Part shown: positions 53,369-61,170 of the stretch, piece by piece
How the letters are laid out: every line of letters begins with the position of its first letter
Position numbering within the stretch: the first letter of the stretch is position 1
Assembly (NCBI GenBank): GCA_023439545.1
Contig: JAEXNT010000010.1
Location: 1-64,000 of the forward strand
Direction: 5' to 3'
Source of the DNA: Bacillota bacterium
Lineage (GTDB): Bacteria; Bacillota; Clostridia; Acetivibrionales; DTU013
Length of the DNA: 64,000 nucleotides
Made by a program: the position numbers and the translations under genes
The notes under the pieces: generated by a model
Databases searched by the model: none
What the model was told of the DNA's origin: nothing
Seen by the model: only the letters and a program-made list of their open reading frames with translations

Positions 53369-54634
53369 ATGAATAAATTTTTAAAGGCCGGTCTCCTGAT
53401 TATTGCGTTGGCGGCTTTGTTCTGCCTGGGTATGTTATGGCTGGGGGATAAGGGCTTCAACGGATTTTTCAAGGATTGGTTTTACAGCTTTTTCGATGTT
53501 GGCGGCCCGTTTTCCGGCGCTGGGAAATTAGGGATCATTTTTAGCAACTGGTATAGTATAAAGCAATTTTTTGTGTATCTGTTTTTTGCTTTAATAATAT
53601 TATTGTCGCTTTGTGCGTTTGTTTCGGCATATTTTTCCGCACATCACACCAGGAGAAGGGACATCTCGATCATTACGCATGTGATAGAGTCCTTCGATAC
53701 TCCGGAAAATGAAGACGCAAGGAGCGGCGCCTCCGGGAATGTGGCTTCTGAGGGTACTGCTTTAAAGATTAATGCCCCAGGGAATGGCGGTGCCAGGTAT
53801 AGCGCCTACGGGAACGCCGCCCCCGGAAGTGACGCTTCCAGGAATGACGCTCATGGGAATGCCGACCTCGAGCTTCCCAAGGAATTTGACGGGATCAGAG
53901 CTCAGCTGGTAAGGATATATTCGGATTCAAAAAAGCAGCAGCAGCTTGTACAGTCTGAAATGCAGAGGAAGAACGACCTCATCACTTATCTTGCGCATGA
54001 CCTGAAAACCCCGCTCGCATCTGTGATAGGATACCTGAGCCTTTTAGAGGAAGCGCAGGACATGCCCGCGGAACAAAAGGCGAAATATACCGGTGTGGCT
54101 TTGAATAAGGCAAACAGGCTGGAAGAGCTAATCAATGAGTTTTTTGATATTACCAGGTTCAATCTGCAGACCATTGTTCTGAACAAGGGAGACATAAAGC
54201 TTGCATTCATGCTCCATCAAATGGCGGACGAATTTTATCCGCTGCTCGCGCCTCAGGGCAGGAAGGTGGAAATCCACGTACCTGAAAGCCTGGTGATTAC
54301 AGGAGACGCGGATAAGCTGGCGCGTGTGTTCAACAATATACTCAAGAACGCCATTGCCTACAGTTATGAGAACAGCGTCATCGATATTTCCGCCGGATTG
54401 CAAGGAGAGGATGTAATTATCACCTTCGAAAATCACGGCGATCCGATCCCTTCGCAAAAAATCGATACCATTTTTGAGAAGTTTTACAGACTCGACTCTG
54501 CCCGCTCTACAGACAGCGGCGGCGCAGGACTAGGCCTAGCCATAGCCAAAGAGATTGTCACGGCGCACGGCGGAACGATAACTGCGGAAAGCAGCATGGA
54601 GCGCACAGTATTCACGGTAAAGCTCCCGCACTGA
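53369..54634 (+). CDS. VanS-like sensor histidine kinase with repetitive linker
   Basis: A 421-residue kinase with two membrane helices (about 5-25 and 70-92) and a short extracellular loop between them. The linker (about 110-170) is a Gly/Asn/Ala/Ser-rich quasi-repeat (SGNVASEG, PGNGGARYSAYGNAAPG) not usual for the family. The DHp domain has the phospho-His in LAHDLKTPLASVIGYL. The ATPase domain follows with NNILKNAIAYS, then SGGAGLGLAIAKEIV. It probably senses a cell-wall signal and phosphorylates the regulator. The 42-bp tandem repeat starts at its last codons. Confidence 0.9.
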   Translation: MNKFLKAGLLIIALAALFCLGMLWLGDKGFNGFFKDWFYSFFDVGGPFSGAGKLGIIFSNWYSIKQFFVYLFFALIILLSLCAFVSAYFSAHHTRRRDISIITHVIESFDTPENEDARSGASGNVASEGTALKINAPGNGGARYSAYGNAAPGSDASRNDAHGNADLELPKEFDGIRAQLVRIYSDSKKQQQLVQSEMQRKNDLITYLAHDLKTPLASVIGYLSLLEEAQDMPAEQKAKYTGVALNKANRLEELINEFFDITRFNLQTIVLNKGDIKLAFMLHQMADEFYPLLAPQGRKVEIHVPESLVITGDADKLARVFNNILKNAIAYSYENSVIDISAGLQGEDVIITFENHGDPIPSQKIDTIFEKFYRLDSARSTDSGGAGLGLAIAKEIVTAHGGTITAESSMERTVFTVKLPH

Positions 54635-54789
54635 TCCGTATAAGGCCGCGTCAGGCTACATCCTGCCGCACTGATCCGTATAAAAGGCCGCGTCAGGCTA
54701 CATCCTGCCGCACTGATCCGTATAAAAGGCTGCGTCAGGCTACATCCTGCCGCATAGAGCCGTATAAGGCCGCACCGGGCAATATCCTG
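54626..54789 (+). repeat. 40-42-bp tandem repeat growing from the kinase stop codon
   Basis: Four units begin CCGCACTGATCCGTATAA or close to it: 54626-54665, 54666-54707, 54708-54749 and a diverged 54750-54789. The first includes the kinase's final Pro-His codons and TGA. The units decay away from the gene, as at 52430. Confidence 0.9.
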
Positions 54790-54833
54790 CAACATTAAGT
54801 AGTCTCAAACTGTACCAGGCCAATTTAATGAAA

Positions 54834-54852
54834 TCTTAAGATATTCATAAGA
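54834..54852 (+). promoter_or_regulatory. Operator upstream of the carboxypeptidase gene
   Basis: TCTTAAGATATTCATAAGA matches 52556-52574 at 17 of 19 positions and keeps the 11-bp CTTAAG/CATAAG spacing. The regulator probably controls both transcripts. Confidence 0.65.
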
Positions 54853-54918
54853 TGATATTCCAATTCGGCCCCTTATTCTATGTTTAAATAGAGCCAACAT
54901 AGATTAAGGGGTGTTTTT

Positions 54919-56040
54919 ATGGCACGTAAAAGATTCGGCATTATAACCGAGCTCAACTTGTTTCTGGCATTATTGCTTGTGATTGTAGCAGCTGTTTATT
55001 TCAATATATCGGCTATTTCTCCCGCAGGACAGCAGGAACCGGCCGCAGATACAAGAGGCTTAACAGCTGTAACCAGAGGAATAACAACGGATACCGGCAG
55101 CACAACAACGGATACCGGCAGCACAACAACGGGTACCGGCAGCACAATAGCGGAAGCCGGCGACTCAACATCGGAAACAGAACGAATTACAGCAGAAAGC
55201 GGCGGAAAGGCTGCTCCTGATACCACATCGCCGGCAGAAGCGACAGACTCCCGAGATATGATATCCGCAGACGGCTTGAACAGCCCGAATGCAATTCTCA
55301 TCCGGCTGGAGGACAATACGATACTGATGCGGAAAAATAGCGAACAAAGGATCTACCCCGCGTCTCTGACTAAAATTATGACTGCGCTTGTTGCAATCGA
55401 GGAGCTTAACGATCTTGACAAGGAGGTCGAGCTTCCTGATTACATATTCAAGGAACTATACAAAGCGGACGCGTCGATGGCGGGATTTGTGTCGGGCGAG
55501 AGGGTGCGGGCGATCGATTTGCTGTACGGAGAGATGCTTCCAAGCGGAGCGGAGTGCTGTACAGGCCTTGCAATATATATTTCAGGCTCGGAACAAAAAT
55601 TCACCGAACTGATGAATAAAAAGGCGTCTGAGCTCGGTATGAAGGATACGCACTTCACCAATTCTACCGGGCTGCAGGACGAAAAACACTACACTACCGT
55701 CAAGGATATGGCAAAGCTGCTGAGTTATGCTCTTGAAAACGACGTTTTCCGTGAGATTTTCACCGCTTCGCGCCATTCCACGCAGCCGACGAACAAGCAT
55801 CCAGGCGGTATAACCTTTTACAGTACGATGTTCAAGAATATAAAAGATCCGGGAACAGAGGACGGGAGGATATTGGGGGGCAAGACAGGTTACACTGCTG
55901 AAGCCGGACTTTGCCTTGCAAGCCTTGCACATGTCGGAAGGCAGGAATACATACTCGTGACGGCAGGGGCCAAAGGCGATCATGAAACAGAACAATATAA
56001 TATCGACGATGCTTACTATGTATATAATAAATTGGACTAG
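54919..56040 (+). CDS. D-alanyl-D-alanine carboxypeptidase (peptidase S11) of the VanRS-like cluster
   Basis: A 373-residue membrane-anchored enzyme. One helix at about 9-30 is followed by a Thr/Gly/Ser-rich stalk (about 45-115) containing 18-bp-coded TTDTGS repeats. The S11 catalytic domain (about 120-370) carries Ser149-x-x-Lys152 (ASLTK) and the KTG motif at 322-324. The third motif reads SGA at 209-211 where S11 enzymes usually have SxN. It should remove the terminal D-Ala from peptidoglycan stems. With the two-component system upstream and a shared operator, it forms a wall-stress module. No vanHAX-type genes are present. Confidence 0.88.
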   Translation: MARKRFGIITELNLFLALLLVIVAAVYFNISAISPAGQQEPAADTRGLTAVTRGITTDTGSTTTDTGSTTTGTGSTIAEAGDSTSETERITAESGGKAAPDTTSPAEATDSRDMISADGLNSPNAILIRLEDNTILMRKNSEQRIYPASLTKIMTALVAIEELNDLDKEVELPDYIFKELYKADASMAGFVSGERVRAIDLLYGEMLPSGAECCTGLAIYISGSEQKFTELMNKKASELGMKDTHFTNSTGLQDEKHYTTVKDMAKLLSYALENDVFREIFTASRHSTQPTNKHPGGITFYSTMFKNIKDPGTEDGRILGGKTGYTAEAGLCLASLAHVGRQEYILVTAGAKGDHETEQYNIDDAYYVYNKLD

Positions 56041-56181
56041 AAGCAAGCCTGTCCGTATTTACAAGACTGCCAGGAAGAACAATAATAACGATTTTTGATA
56101 ATGAATACCCCGTTTACCGATAATGAATGCCGATGCCCCTTCTTATATAATTTAATTAGTAAATCCGGAGGGGGCGTTCGC

Positions 56182-56568
56182 GTGAATAAAACCTGTGTTG
56201 CGGTTGATATCGGAGCTTCCAGCGGAAGGGTCATTGCGGGGACGCTGGAGGACGGCTGGATCTCCCTCAGGGAGATATATCGTTTCAAAAACGGCTTCAT
56301 GCACATGAATGGGCATGATTACTGGGATATCGATTCCATATTCTGCAATATAAAAACAGGGCTCGCAAAACTTAAGTGTCTTCAAGACGACCTCCTGTCT
56401 GTCGGGATCGACACATGGGCGGTCGATTACGTTCTGCTGGACGGCGAAAACAAAAGAGTTTCTCCCGTTTTTGCATACCGCGATCACAGGACCGATCATA
56501 CATTTGACAAGATTTTCAGCAGGCTCGGACCTTCCGTTATATACGAAAATACGGGGATTCAGTGGTAA
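56182..56568 (+). pseudogene. rhaB: Truncated rhamnulokinase, rhaB N-terminal fragment
   Basis: GTG at 56182, with GGAGGGGG upstream, opens a frame matching the first 128 residues of rhamnulokinase: VAVDIGASSGRVIAG (phosphate-binding strand), HDYWDIDSIF, VGIDTWAVDYVLLD and YRDHRTD. A full enzyme has about 480 residues. The frame stops at 56568, right after GIQW, where a deletion joins it to the end of rhaA. The kinase fold lacks its second lobe, so no activity is expected. Confidence 0.85.
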
Positions 56569-56571
56569 AAA

Positions 56572-56607
56572 AAAAGCTACGAACGGGATGTGCTGCTGAA
56601 AAGATGA
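56572..56607 (+). pseudogene. rhaA: Last codons of L-rhamnose isomerase (rhaA remnant)
   Basis: The frame 56572-56607 encodes a KSYERDVLLKR-like end and a stop, resembling the YEKDVL...R C-terminus of RhaA. Its position between rhaB' and rhaD fits the usual gene order, so a single deletion probably removed the rest of rhaB and most of rhaA. The fragment is short, so the call leans on context. Confidence 0.55.
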
Positions 56608-56611
56608 AATA

Positions 56612-57101
56612 TTGAATACGCCTTTTATGACTGCAATGATCAAGGCCATTAACGATATGTGGCTCAAGGGCTGGGACGAAAGGAACGGAGAAAATGTCAG
56701 CTACCGTCTGCCAAGAGGGGAAGCGGAGAGGTTCTTGGACGAATATACCGGTACGGGGAGCATCGAGCTGTTCAATGAAGTGAAGGAACTGGCGGGGGAA
56801 TATTTTCTCGTGACGGGTTCGGGTAAATACTTCAGGAATGTCATACTTGATCCCGCAGACACTCTCGGTATCATTAGAATAGCCGACGACGGCAGGTCTT
56901 ATACGATACTGTGGGGATTAACAGGCGGGGCGAAGCCGACCAGCGAGCTTCCGGCGCATCTTCTGTCACATATCCAGTAAAATTAAGGCCGGCGGCGGAC
57001 GGGACAGGATCGTCATACACACCCACGCGACTAATCTGATAGCCCTGAGCTATGTCCTGGAGCTGACTTCGAAGAATTCTACGAAATGGCTCTGGGAAAC
57101 T
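56612..57101 (+). pseudogene. rhaD: Frameshifted rhamnulose-1-phosphate aldolase (rhaD)
   Basis: The first part (56612-56980) matches the class II aldolase RhaD: MWLKGWDERNGENVSYRL, VTGSGKYFRNV and GGAKPTSELPAHLLSHIQ. The homology continues from about 56979 in the next frame with RDRIVIHTHATNLIALSYVLEL, which holds the zinc-binding HTH pair, up to about 57100. One frameshift near 56978 therefore breaks the gene, and its C-terminal third is missing, replaced by an AraC fragment. Confidence 0.85.
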
Positions 57102-57102
57102 T

Positions 57103-57279
57103 GTGAAAGAACAGCGTATAAAGCAGGCGGCGTATCTTCTTTTGCATACGGATATGCCTGTCGCTGAGATTGCCTGCGAGGTCGGATTTTCAAACTACAC
57201 TCATTTTTACAAGCAATTCAGAGCTGAATTGAAGGTTACGCCTGATGAATACAGAAAAGCTTCTGTAATTTCGAAATAA
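57103..57279 (+). pseudogene. C-terminal fragment of an AraC-family regulator
   Basis: 58 codons encode the second helix-turn-helix of an AraC protein: AAYLLLHTDMPVAEIACEV followed by GFSNYTHFYKQFRAELKVTPDEYRK. The N-terminal sensory part and the first helix-turn-helix are missing. In intact operons it would be a rhamnose regulator, which is inference. It is fused by deletion to the rhaD remnant. Confidence 0.8.
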
Positions 57280-57326
57280 CGGCGTAATACCGCAAATAAG
57301 CGGTGAATTTGATGAGCATTCGCGAC

Positions 57327-57355
57327 TTGTCAATAAAAATATATTATAGTATAAT
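57327..57355 (+). promoter_or_regulatory. Promoter of the leader/small membrane protein transcript
   Basis: TTGTCA (57327-57332), a 17-bp spacer and TATAAT (57350-57355). The expected start is near 57362. Confidence 0.7.
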
Positions 57356-57361
57356 GTCTTT

Positions 57362-57475
57362 AAATTTATAATTGTAGCTAACGGTTGGGCGGATCTGCGA
57401 TCCGCTTTCAAGAGATCAGGCTTTTGGGGTGGAAAGCTCGTTTTTACGAGTTTTCTGCCTTTTTTGTTTTGTACT
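57362..57475 (+). promoter_or_regulatory. Terminator-ended leader RNA, candidate unassigned riboswitch
   Basis: Hairpin GCGGATC-TGC-GATCCGC (57389-57405) is followed by a 13-bp terminator stem (57428-57440 with 57447-57459, loop TTTTTA) and a U run (57460-57465). GCTTTC (57404-57409) can pair with GAAAGC (57432-57437), which would break both hairpins and act as antiterminator. The terminator lies 50 bp before the start of a 30-residue gene. I do not recognise a known riboswitch class. Confidence 0.6.
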
Positions 57476-57516
57476 TTTACAAAAAAAGGATTACTTTGTG
57501 AAGGGAGGCAGCTTGA

Positions 57517-57609
57517 ATGGATAACCCTAAAAAATATATAATATCGGTACTATGCTATTTTGTGGCTGCGATTGTAATTGCGATCATTGTTGCAAAGTTC
57601 ATGTTCTGA
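57517..57609 (+). CDS. 30-residue single-helix membrane protein
   Basis: ATG with GGGAGG upstream opens a 30-residue frame: a short polar start with PKK, then an uninterrupted hydrophobic helix (about 8-29). It has the look of small single-pass regulatory or stress proteins, but I recognise no family. It lies behind the leader RNA and 104 bp before rubrerythrin, which may be on the same transcript. Confidence 0.6.
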   Translation: MDNPKKYIISVLCYFVAAIVIAIIVAKFMF

Positions 57610-57712
57610 TAAAACTGCAAAATTGCATAGAGGATGTTTTAAATCCGCGTGCTGTGGTAAATTAACTTTGTCAAAAATATGACCGATTTGCGGATTATTC
57701 AGGAGGTATTTC

Positions 57713-58264
57713 ATGATTAAAAAATTTGTATGTTCAGTATGCGGATATGTCCATTATGGAGCTGAAGCGCCGGAACAGTGCCCTCAGTGCAAAGCGCCCA
57801 AATCAAAATTTGTGGAGAAGCAGGAAGGGACGCTGCAATGGGCTGACGAACATAAAATCGGCGTGGCTCAGGGCGTGGATCCCGAAATACTCGAAGGTCT
57901 CAGGGCCAATTTTACCGGAGAGTGCACGGAAGTCGGCATGTACCTTGCCATGAGCCGGCAGGCGGACAGGGAAGGATATCCGGAAATAGCCGAAGCCTAT
58001 AAGAGGATAGCCTTCGAAGAAGCCGAACACGCTGCCAGGTTTGCTGAAATGCTTGGAGAGGTAGTGCACGCGGACACCAAAAAGAATCTTGAACTGAGGC
58101 TGGAAGCTGAGTTCGGCGCATGCCAGGGCAAAAAGGATATTGCGACAAAGGCGAAACAGCTCAATTATGACGCTATCCATGATACGGTACATGAAATGTG
58201 CAAGGACGAAGCAAGGCATGGAATGGCGTTTAAGGGCCTCCTCGAAAGGTATTTCGGGAAATAA
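57713..58264 (+). CDS. Reverse rubrerythrin (rubredoxin domain first)
   Basis: The 183-residue protein has an N-terminal rubredoxin domain (CSVC at 7-10, CPQC at 23-26) and a C-terminal four-helix diiron domain with ExxH motifs (TGECTEVGMYL, FEEAEHAARFAEML and DEARHGMAFKGLL). This domain order defines reverse rubrerythrins, which in Clostridium reduce hydrogen peroxide and oxygen with electrons from NADH-rubredoxin reductase. AGGAGG lies 7 bases before the ATG. In Clostridium acetobutylicum such genes occur as a tandem pair, and a relic of a second copy appears at 60922-60966. Confidence 0.93.
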   Translation: MIKKFVCSVCGYVHYGAEAPEQCPQCKAPKSKFVEKQEGTLQWADEHKIGVAQGVDPEILEGLRANFTGECTEVGMYLAMSRQADREGYPEIAEAYKRIAFEEAEHAARFAEMLGEVVHADTKKNLELRLEAEFGACQGKKDIATKAKQLNYDAIHDTVHEMCKDEARHGMAFKGLLERYFGK

Positions 58265-58356
58265 GATTTCCTTGTCAGTATTAGATAATTGAAATATCAA
58301 TACCTGTATTGACAATAGGTAAAAGATTTTTTAAGAACAAAATAAAATTTTTGACT

Positions 58357-58393
58357 AAGGGTTTTTGTTGAAACTACAACAAAAACCCTTTTT
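58357..58393 (+). terminator. Rubrerythrin terminator
   Basis: AAGGGTTTTTGTTG pairs with CAACAAAAACCCTT and is followed by TTT. Confidence 0.8.
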
Positions 58394-58900
58394 AAAATTC
58401 ACTTGGGATAGAACTTGGGATAAAGGCAAAAAAGACAGCCTGTAAAATTACTATCCCAAGTAAAAGTACTTATGCGCTTATAACCAGTGGTTTTAAGGCT
58501 TTATTTAATTACATATACAATAAAAATTGCAGGCACTTATACCCACTTAAGGGGCAATAAGTGCTTTCTTTTTTGCCTTAGCCTATGCTCCGGTACCGGA
58601 AGTTTATTGTACTAAGTATATTTAGGATATAAGCACATAACACCTAAGTTTAGAAAAGAGTTAATTGATGCACTTGAGAAGTTTTAACGAACTGAGAAAT
58701 ATAGATTTTACCTATATTTCTCTTTTTTGTCTCATCCGTTAACGCTGTTTAAGAAAATAGTGAAAACTTATCAGCCAAGAAAACTTTATGCTGAAATAAT
58801 TGTTAAATTAAGCAGCAACAGATATAATTTTCCTATATCATTTAACACAAGATATGTACTCCAGAGATGATATGAATGTTAACTTGGGGGTCAGACTGAT
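58394..58900. other. Gene-free stretch with further hairpins
   Basis: No ORF is credible. CTTGGGATA direct copies face CTATCCCAAG (about 58400-58462). GCACTTAT...ATAAGTGC followed by TTTCTTTTTT (about 58532-58572) and GAGAAATATAG...CTATATTTCTC followed by TTTTTT (58694-58728) both look like terminators. The stretch is AT-rich and looks imported. Confidence 0.5.
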
Positions 58901-60346
58901 ATGGAAACGAGACTTGAAAGTATTAAAAGCAAACTTGACAAACTAAAATCAATTGATAGAAACTTTACGATTTTTGGTTCATCTAAACATAAATACGTAT
59001 CTCAGAAAGTAAGTGTAGAAGAGGTTGAAAACTTTGAAGAAAAGTATAACTTTACACTTCCATCAGAGTATAGAGAGTTTATTATAAATATTGGTATTGG
59101 AGCTGGTCCTAAATATGGCCTCTTATCATTGCAAGAAATTGAAAAATATATAACGTCAGCGGCAGAGTATTATGAACAAGTGATAAATCCAGCAATGGAT
59201 TTTGAAATCAGTATAGACGATATGAAGAATTATTTTAGCAGTTGTCGTAATACCAGAGAAGAAATTATTCATGAGGACTTATCAGGATTGATACCCATCT
59301 GTTTTGAAGGGTGTACATATTATTCATGTATAATAACTGCAGGTGAACAGATGGGGTATATATGGGCAATGGACGAAGGAAAGCCAGCTAGAATAGTACC
59401 CGCATACAATACTTCTAATATAGGATTTTATGACTGGTATGAGAATTGGTTAGACCTTAGTTTAAGGCCGGGAGTAATAGTAAATGACCCAAGTGTTATT
59501 CCACCTGACTTATTAAAGGTTACAGCATTAAACTATGAAAATTTAAAGGTTAACATTTTGCCCGAACACGTTTTTATGTGTCAGAATTTAAGCATTTTAA
59601 AATTGCGGGGTAACTGCTTAACGAGGGTCTTACCCAGCATATTAGAGTTACAAATGCTTGAGGAATTAGATTTAAGTGATAACAAATTAGGTCATATCCC
59701 ATCAGTACTTGGCGGGCTGAAAAGTCTAAAAAGACTTTCGTTGAGAGGTAATAGTATTGAAGACTGGAATGACAATTCTTCTCTACTGAGTAGATTAACA
59801 AGAATTATAAGAAAACAAAACTCAATATTCGATTTAAAAGAGTTAGAGTTCTTAAATTTATCATCAAATAAACTTGAACATATATCGGATGACATAGCTA
59901 GTTTCAAAAAGCTTAAAAGATTATGGATTACATTTAACTCGATTATGCATATTTCTGAGTATATTGGTGAGTTAAAAGACCTTGAAGATTTATCAATGGC
60001 GGAAAATAAAATTAAGCGTATACCCAGCAGTATTGGTAATATTACCAAATTAAGAAGTTTAAATTTTGAGAATAATCAGATTGAGGAAATTCCTCAGTCT
60101 ATCGGAAATTTGAAAAAGCTTGAAATACTGAACTTGAACTACAACCGAATTAAAAAGCTACCTGATGAAATTGGGCAGTTAGAAAGCTTGGTGGAGTTGA
60201 ATTTGATAGGGAAAAGTACTGCGTTTGAAATACCGAAGTCTATGTCCAACTTAAAAAACCTGAAAAAAGTTTCTATAAGTAAGGATATTCATACTGGAAT
60301 TGAAGTTCTAACAAATTTACCAAATGTTATGGTGATTGCTATTTAA
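58901..60346 (+). CDS. SUKH (SMI1/KNR4)-leucine-rich-repeat protein, probable immunity protein
   Basis: A 481-residue cytoplasmic protein. Residues about 35-190 form a SUKH domain (VEEVENFEEKYNFTLPSEYREF, then IPICFEGCTYYSCI), the fold of many immunity proteins against polymorphic or contact-dependent toxins. Residues about 210-475 contain about nine LRR units (LEELDLSDNKLGHIPSVLG, LRSLNFENNQIEEIPQSIG). No toxin gene is in the window. AT-rich composition and lack of operon partners mark it as foreign. GGGGG lies before the ATG. The immunity role is inferred from the fold. Confidence 0.75.
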   Translation: METRLESIKSKLDKLKSIDRNFTIFGSSKHKYVSQKVSVEEVENFEEKYNFTLPSEYREFIINIGIGAGPKYGLLSLQEIEKYITSAAEYYEQVINPAMDFEISIDDMKNYFSSCRNTREEIIHEDLSGLIPICFEGCTYYSCIITAGEQMGYIWAMDEGKPARIVPAYNTSNIGFYDWYENWLDLSLRPGVIVNDPSVIPPDLLKVTALNYENLKVNILPEHVFMCQNLSILKLRGNCLTRVLPSILELQMLEELDLSDNKLGHIPSVLGGLKSLKRLSLRGNSIEDWNDNSSLLSRLTRIIRKQNSIFDLKELEFLNLSSNKLEHISDDIASFKKLKRLWITFNSIMHISEYIGELKDLEDLSMAENKIKRIPSSIGNITKLRSLNFENNQIEEIPQSIGNLKKLEILNLNYNRIKKLPDEIGQLESLVELNLIGKSTAFEIPKSMSNLKNLKKVSISKDIHTGIEVLTNLPNVMVIAI

Positions 60347-60444
60347 TTCGTGGTTGCTAATGGTGAAGGAATGGGGTATCAGTGTTTTCTTGCTGCTTGT
60401 TAATGAACAATTTAGGGTAGAATATTTTTTACAGGGGGCTGTTA

Positions 60445-60966
60445 GTGCAAAGGGACGAAATAGTTGATTTGCTCAATGATTTAGAATATATTCAAAAGCT
60501 TAAAAGAGTATTTGATGTTGATATTTTTAAGTTTTCCAATCACTCTTCGGAAGAACAGTGTATCATGATGATAACAGATAAGGATTCATTTAAATGTACT
60601 GAAGATGCGCTTATTTTACTATATGAAAGACTTATATACGAAGATGAGAGTATTCCATATATAGAATTTGTATCAGGTAATAAAGAAGTATTTTATCATA
60701 AATATATCTATCCTTATTCAGACGGGTTTAATGTTTCGGCGATATCCTTTGAGTTTTTTAGAGAAGAGTTCATTGATGTTATTCCTTCCATTGATGTGAA
60801 TTATCATGATTATATAATTAATAGAATAAGCGGGGCGAAGTTATTTGAGGTTAGGAACGAGTGGAATTCTCAGTGTGCATTTGGAATATGCGAGAACTGG
60901 TATTTTATTTATTACTGGTATGGTATGGCGTTCAAGGGATTACTTGAGAGATATTTCGGGAAGTAA
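60445..60966 (+). CDS. Orphan protein ending in a rubrerythrin C-terminus (chimera)
   Basis: A 173-residue frame starts with GTG after AGGGGGC. Residues 1-158 are acidic, aromatic-rich and match no family I know, though they look like small immunity proteins. Residues 160-173, GMAFKGLLERYFGK, are exactly the C-terminus of the reverse rubrerythrin at 58220-58264. The DNA is only 36 of 45 bases identical and every difference is synonymous, so the tail comes from a rubrerythrin paralogue, not a fresh copy. The original C-terminus of the orphan is probably lost. Confidence 0.6.
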   Translation: MQRDEIVDLLNDLEYIQKLKRVFDVDIFKFSNHSSEEQCIMMITDKDSFKCTEDALILLYERLIYEDESIPYIEFVSGNKEVFYHKYIYPYSDGFNVSAISFEFFREEFIDVIPSIDVNYHDYIINRISGAKLFEVRNEWNSQCAFGICENWYFIYYWYGMAFKGLLERYFGK

Positions 60967-61007
60967 TCCATGTGGTAATTCATGAATTGAATACTGTTAT
61001 GTAATGT

Positions 61008-61058
61008 ACAGGGGATAGATAAAGTTTAGCTTAAAGTTAAACTTTATCTGTCCCCTGT
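61008..61058. terminator. Long palindrome/terminator
   Basis: ACAGGGGATAGATAAAGTTTA pairs with TAAACTTTATCTGTCCCCTGT with one mismatch, followed by TTTAATTT. It lies after the chimeric ORF. Confidence 0.7.
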
Positions 61059-61170
61059 TTTAATTTCTGGGATTGATTCATTGACACGGGATTTAGACTT
61101 TTGTAAAATTTGGTTGGATGTAATGTGTTAAGAACAGGACAGTTGGTATTATAAGTAAAGGGATAGCAAA

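Noticed and set aside
52430..54789. The tandem arrays as a possible CRISPR
   Set aside because: Units are directly adjacent with no unique spacers, and unit lengths (18 and 40-42 bp) and decay do not fit. No cas genes are seen.
52660..56040. A complete vancomycin resistance operon
   Set aside because: Only the VanRS-like pair and a D,D-carboxypeptidase are present. There are no D-Ala-D-lactate or D-Ala-D-Ser ligase, dehydrogenase or VanX-type dipeptidase genes.
61008..61058. The long palindrome as an insertion-sequence end
   Set aside because: There is no transposase fragment or target duplication beside it. A terminator explains it well enough.
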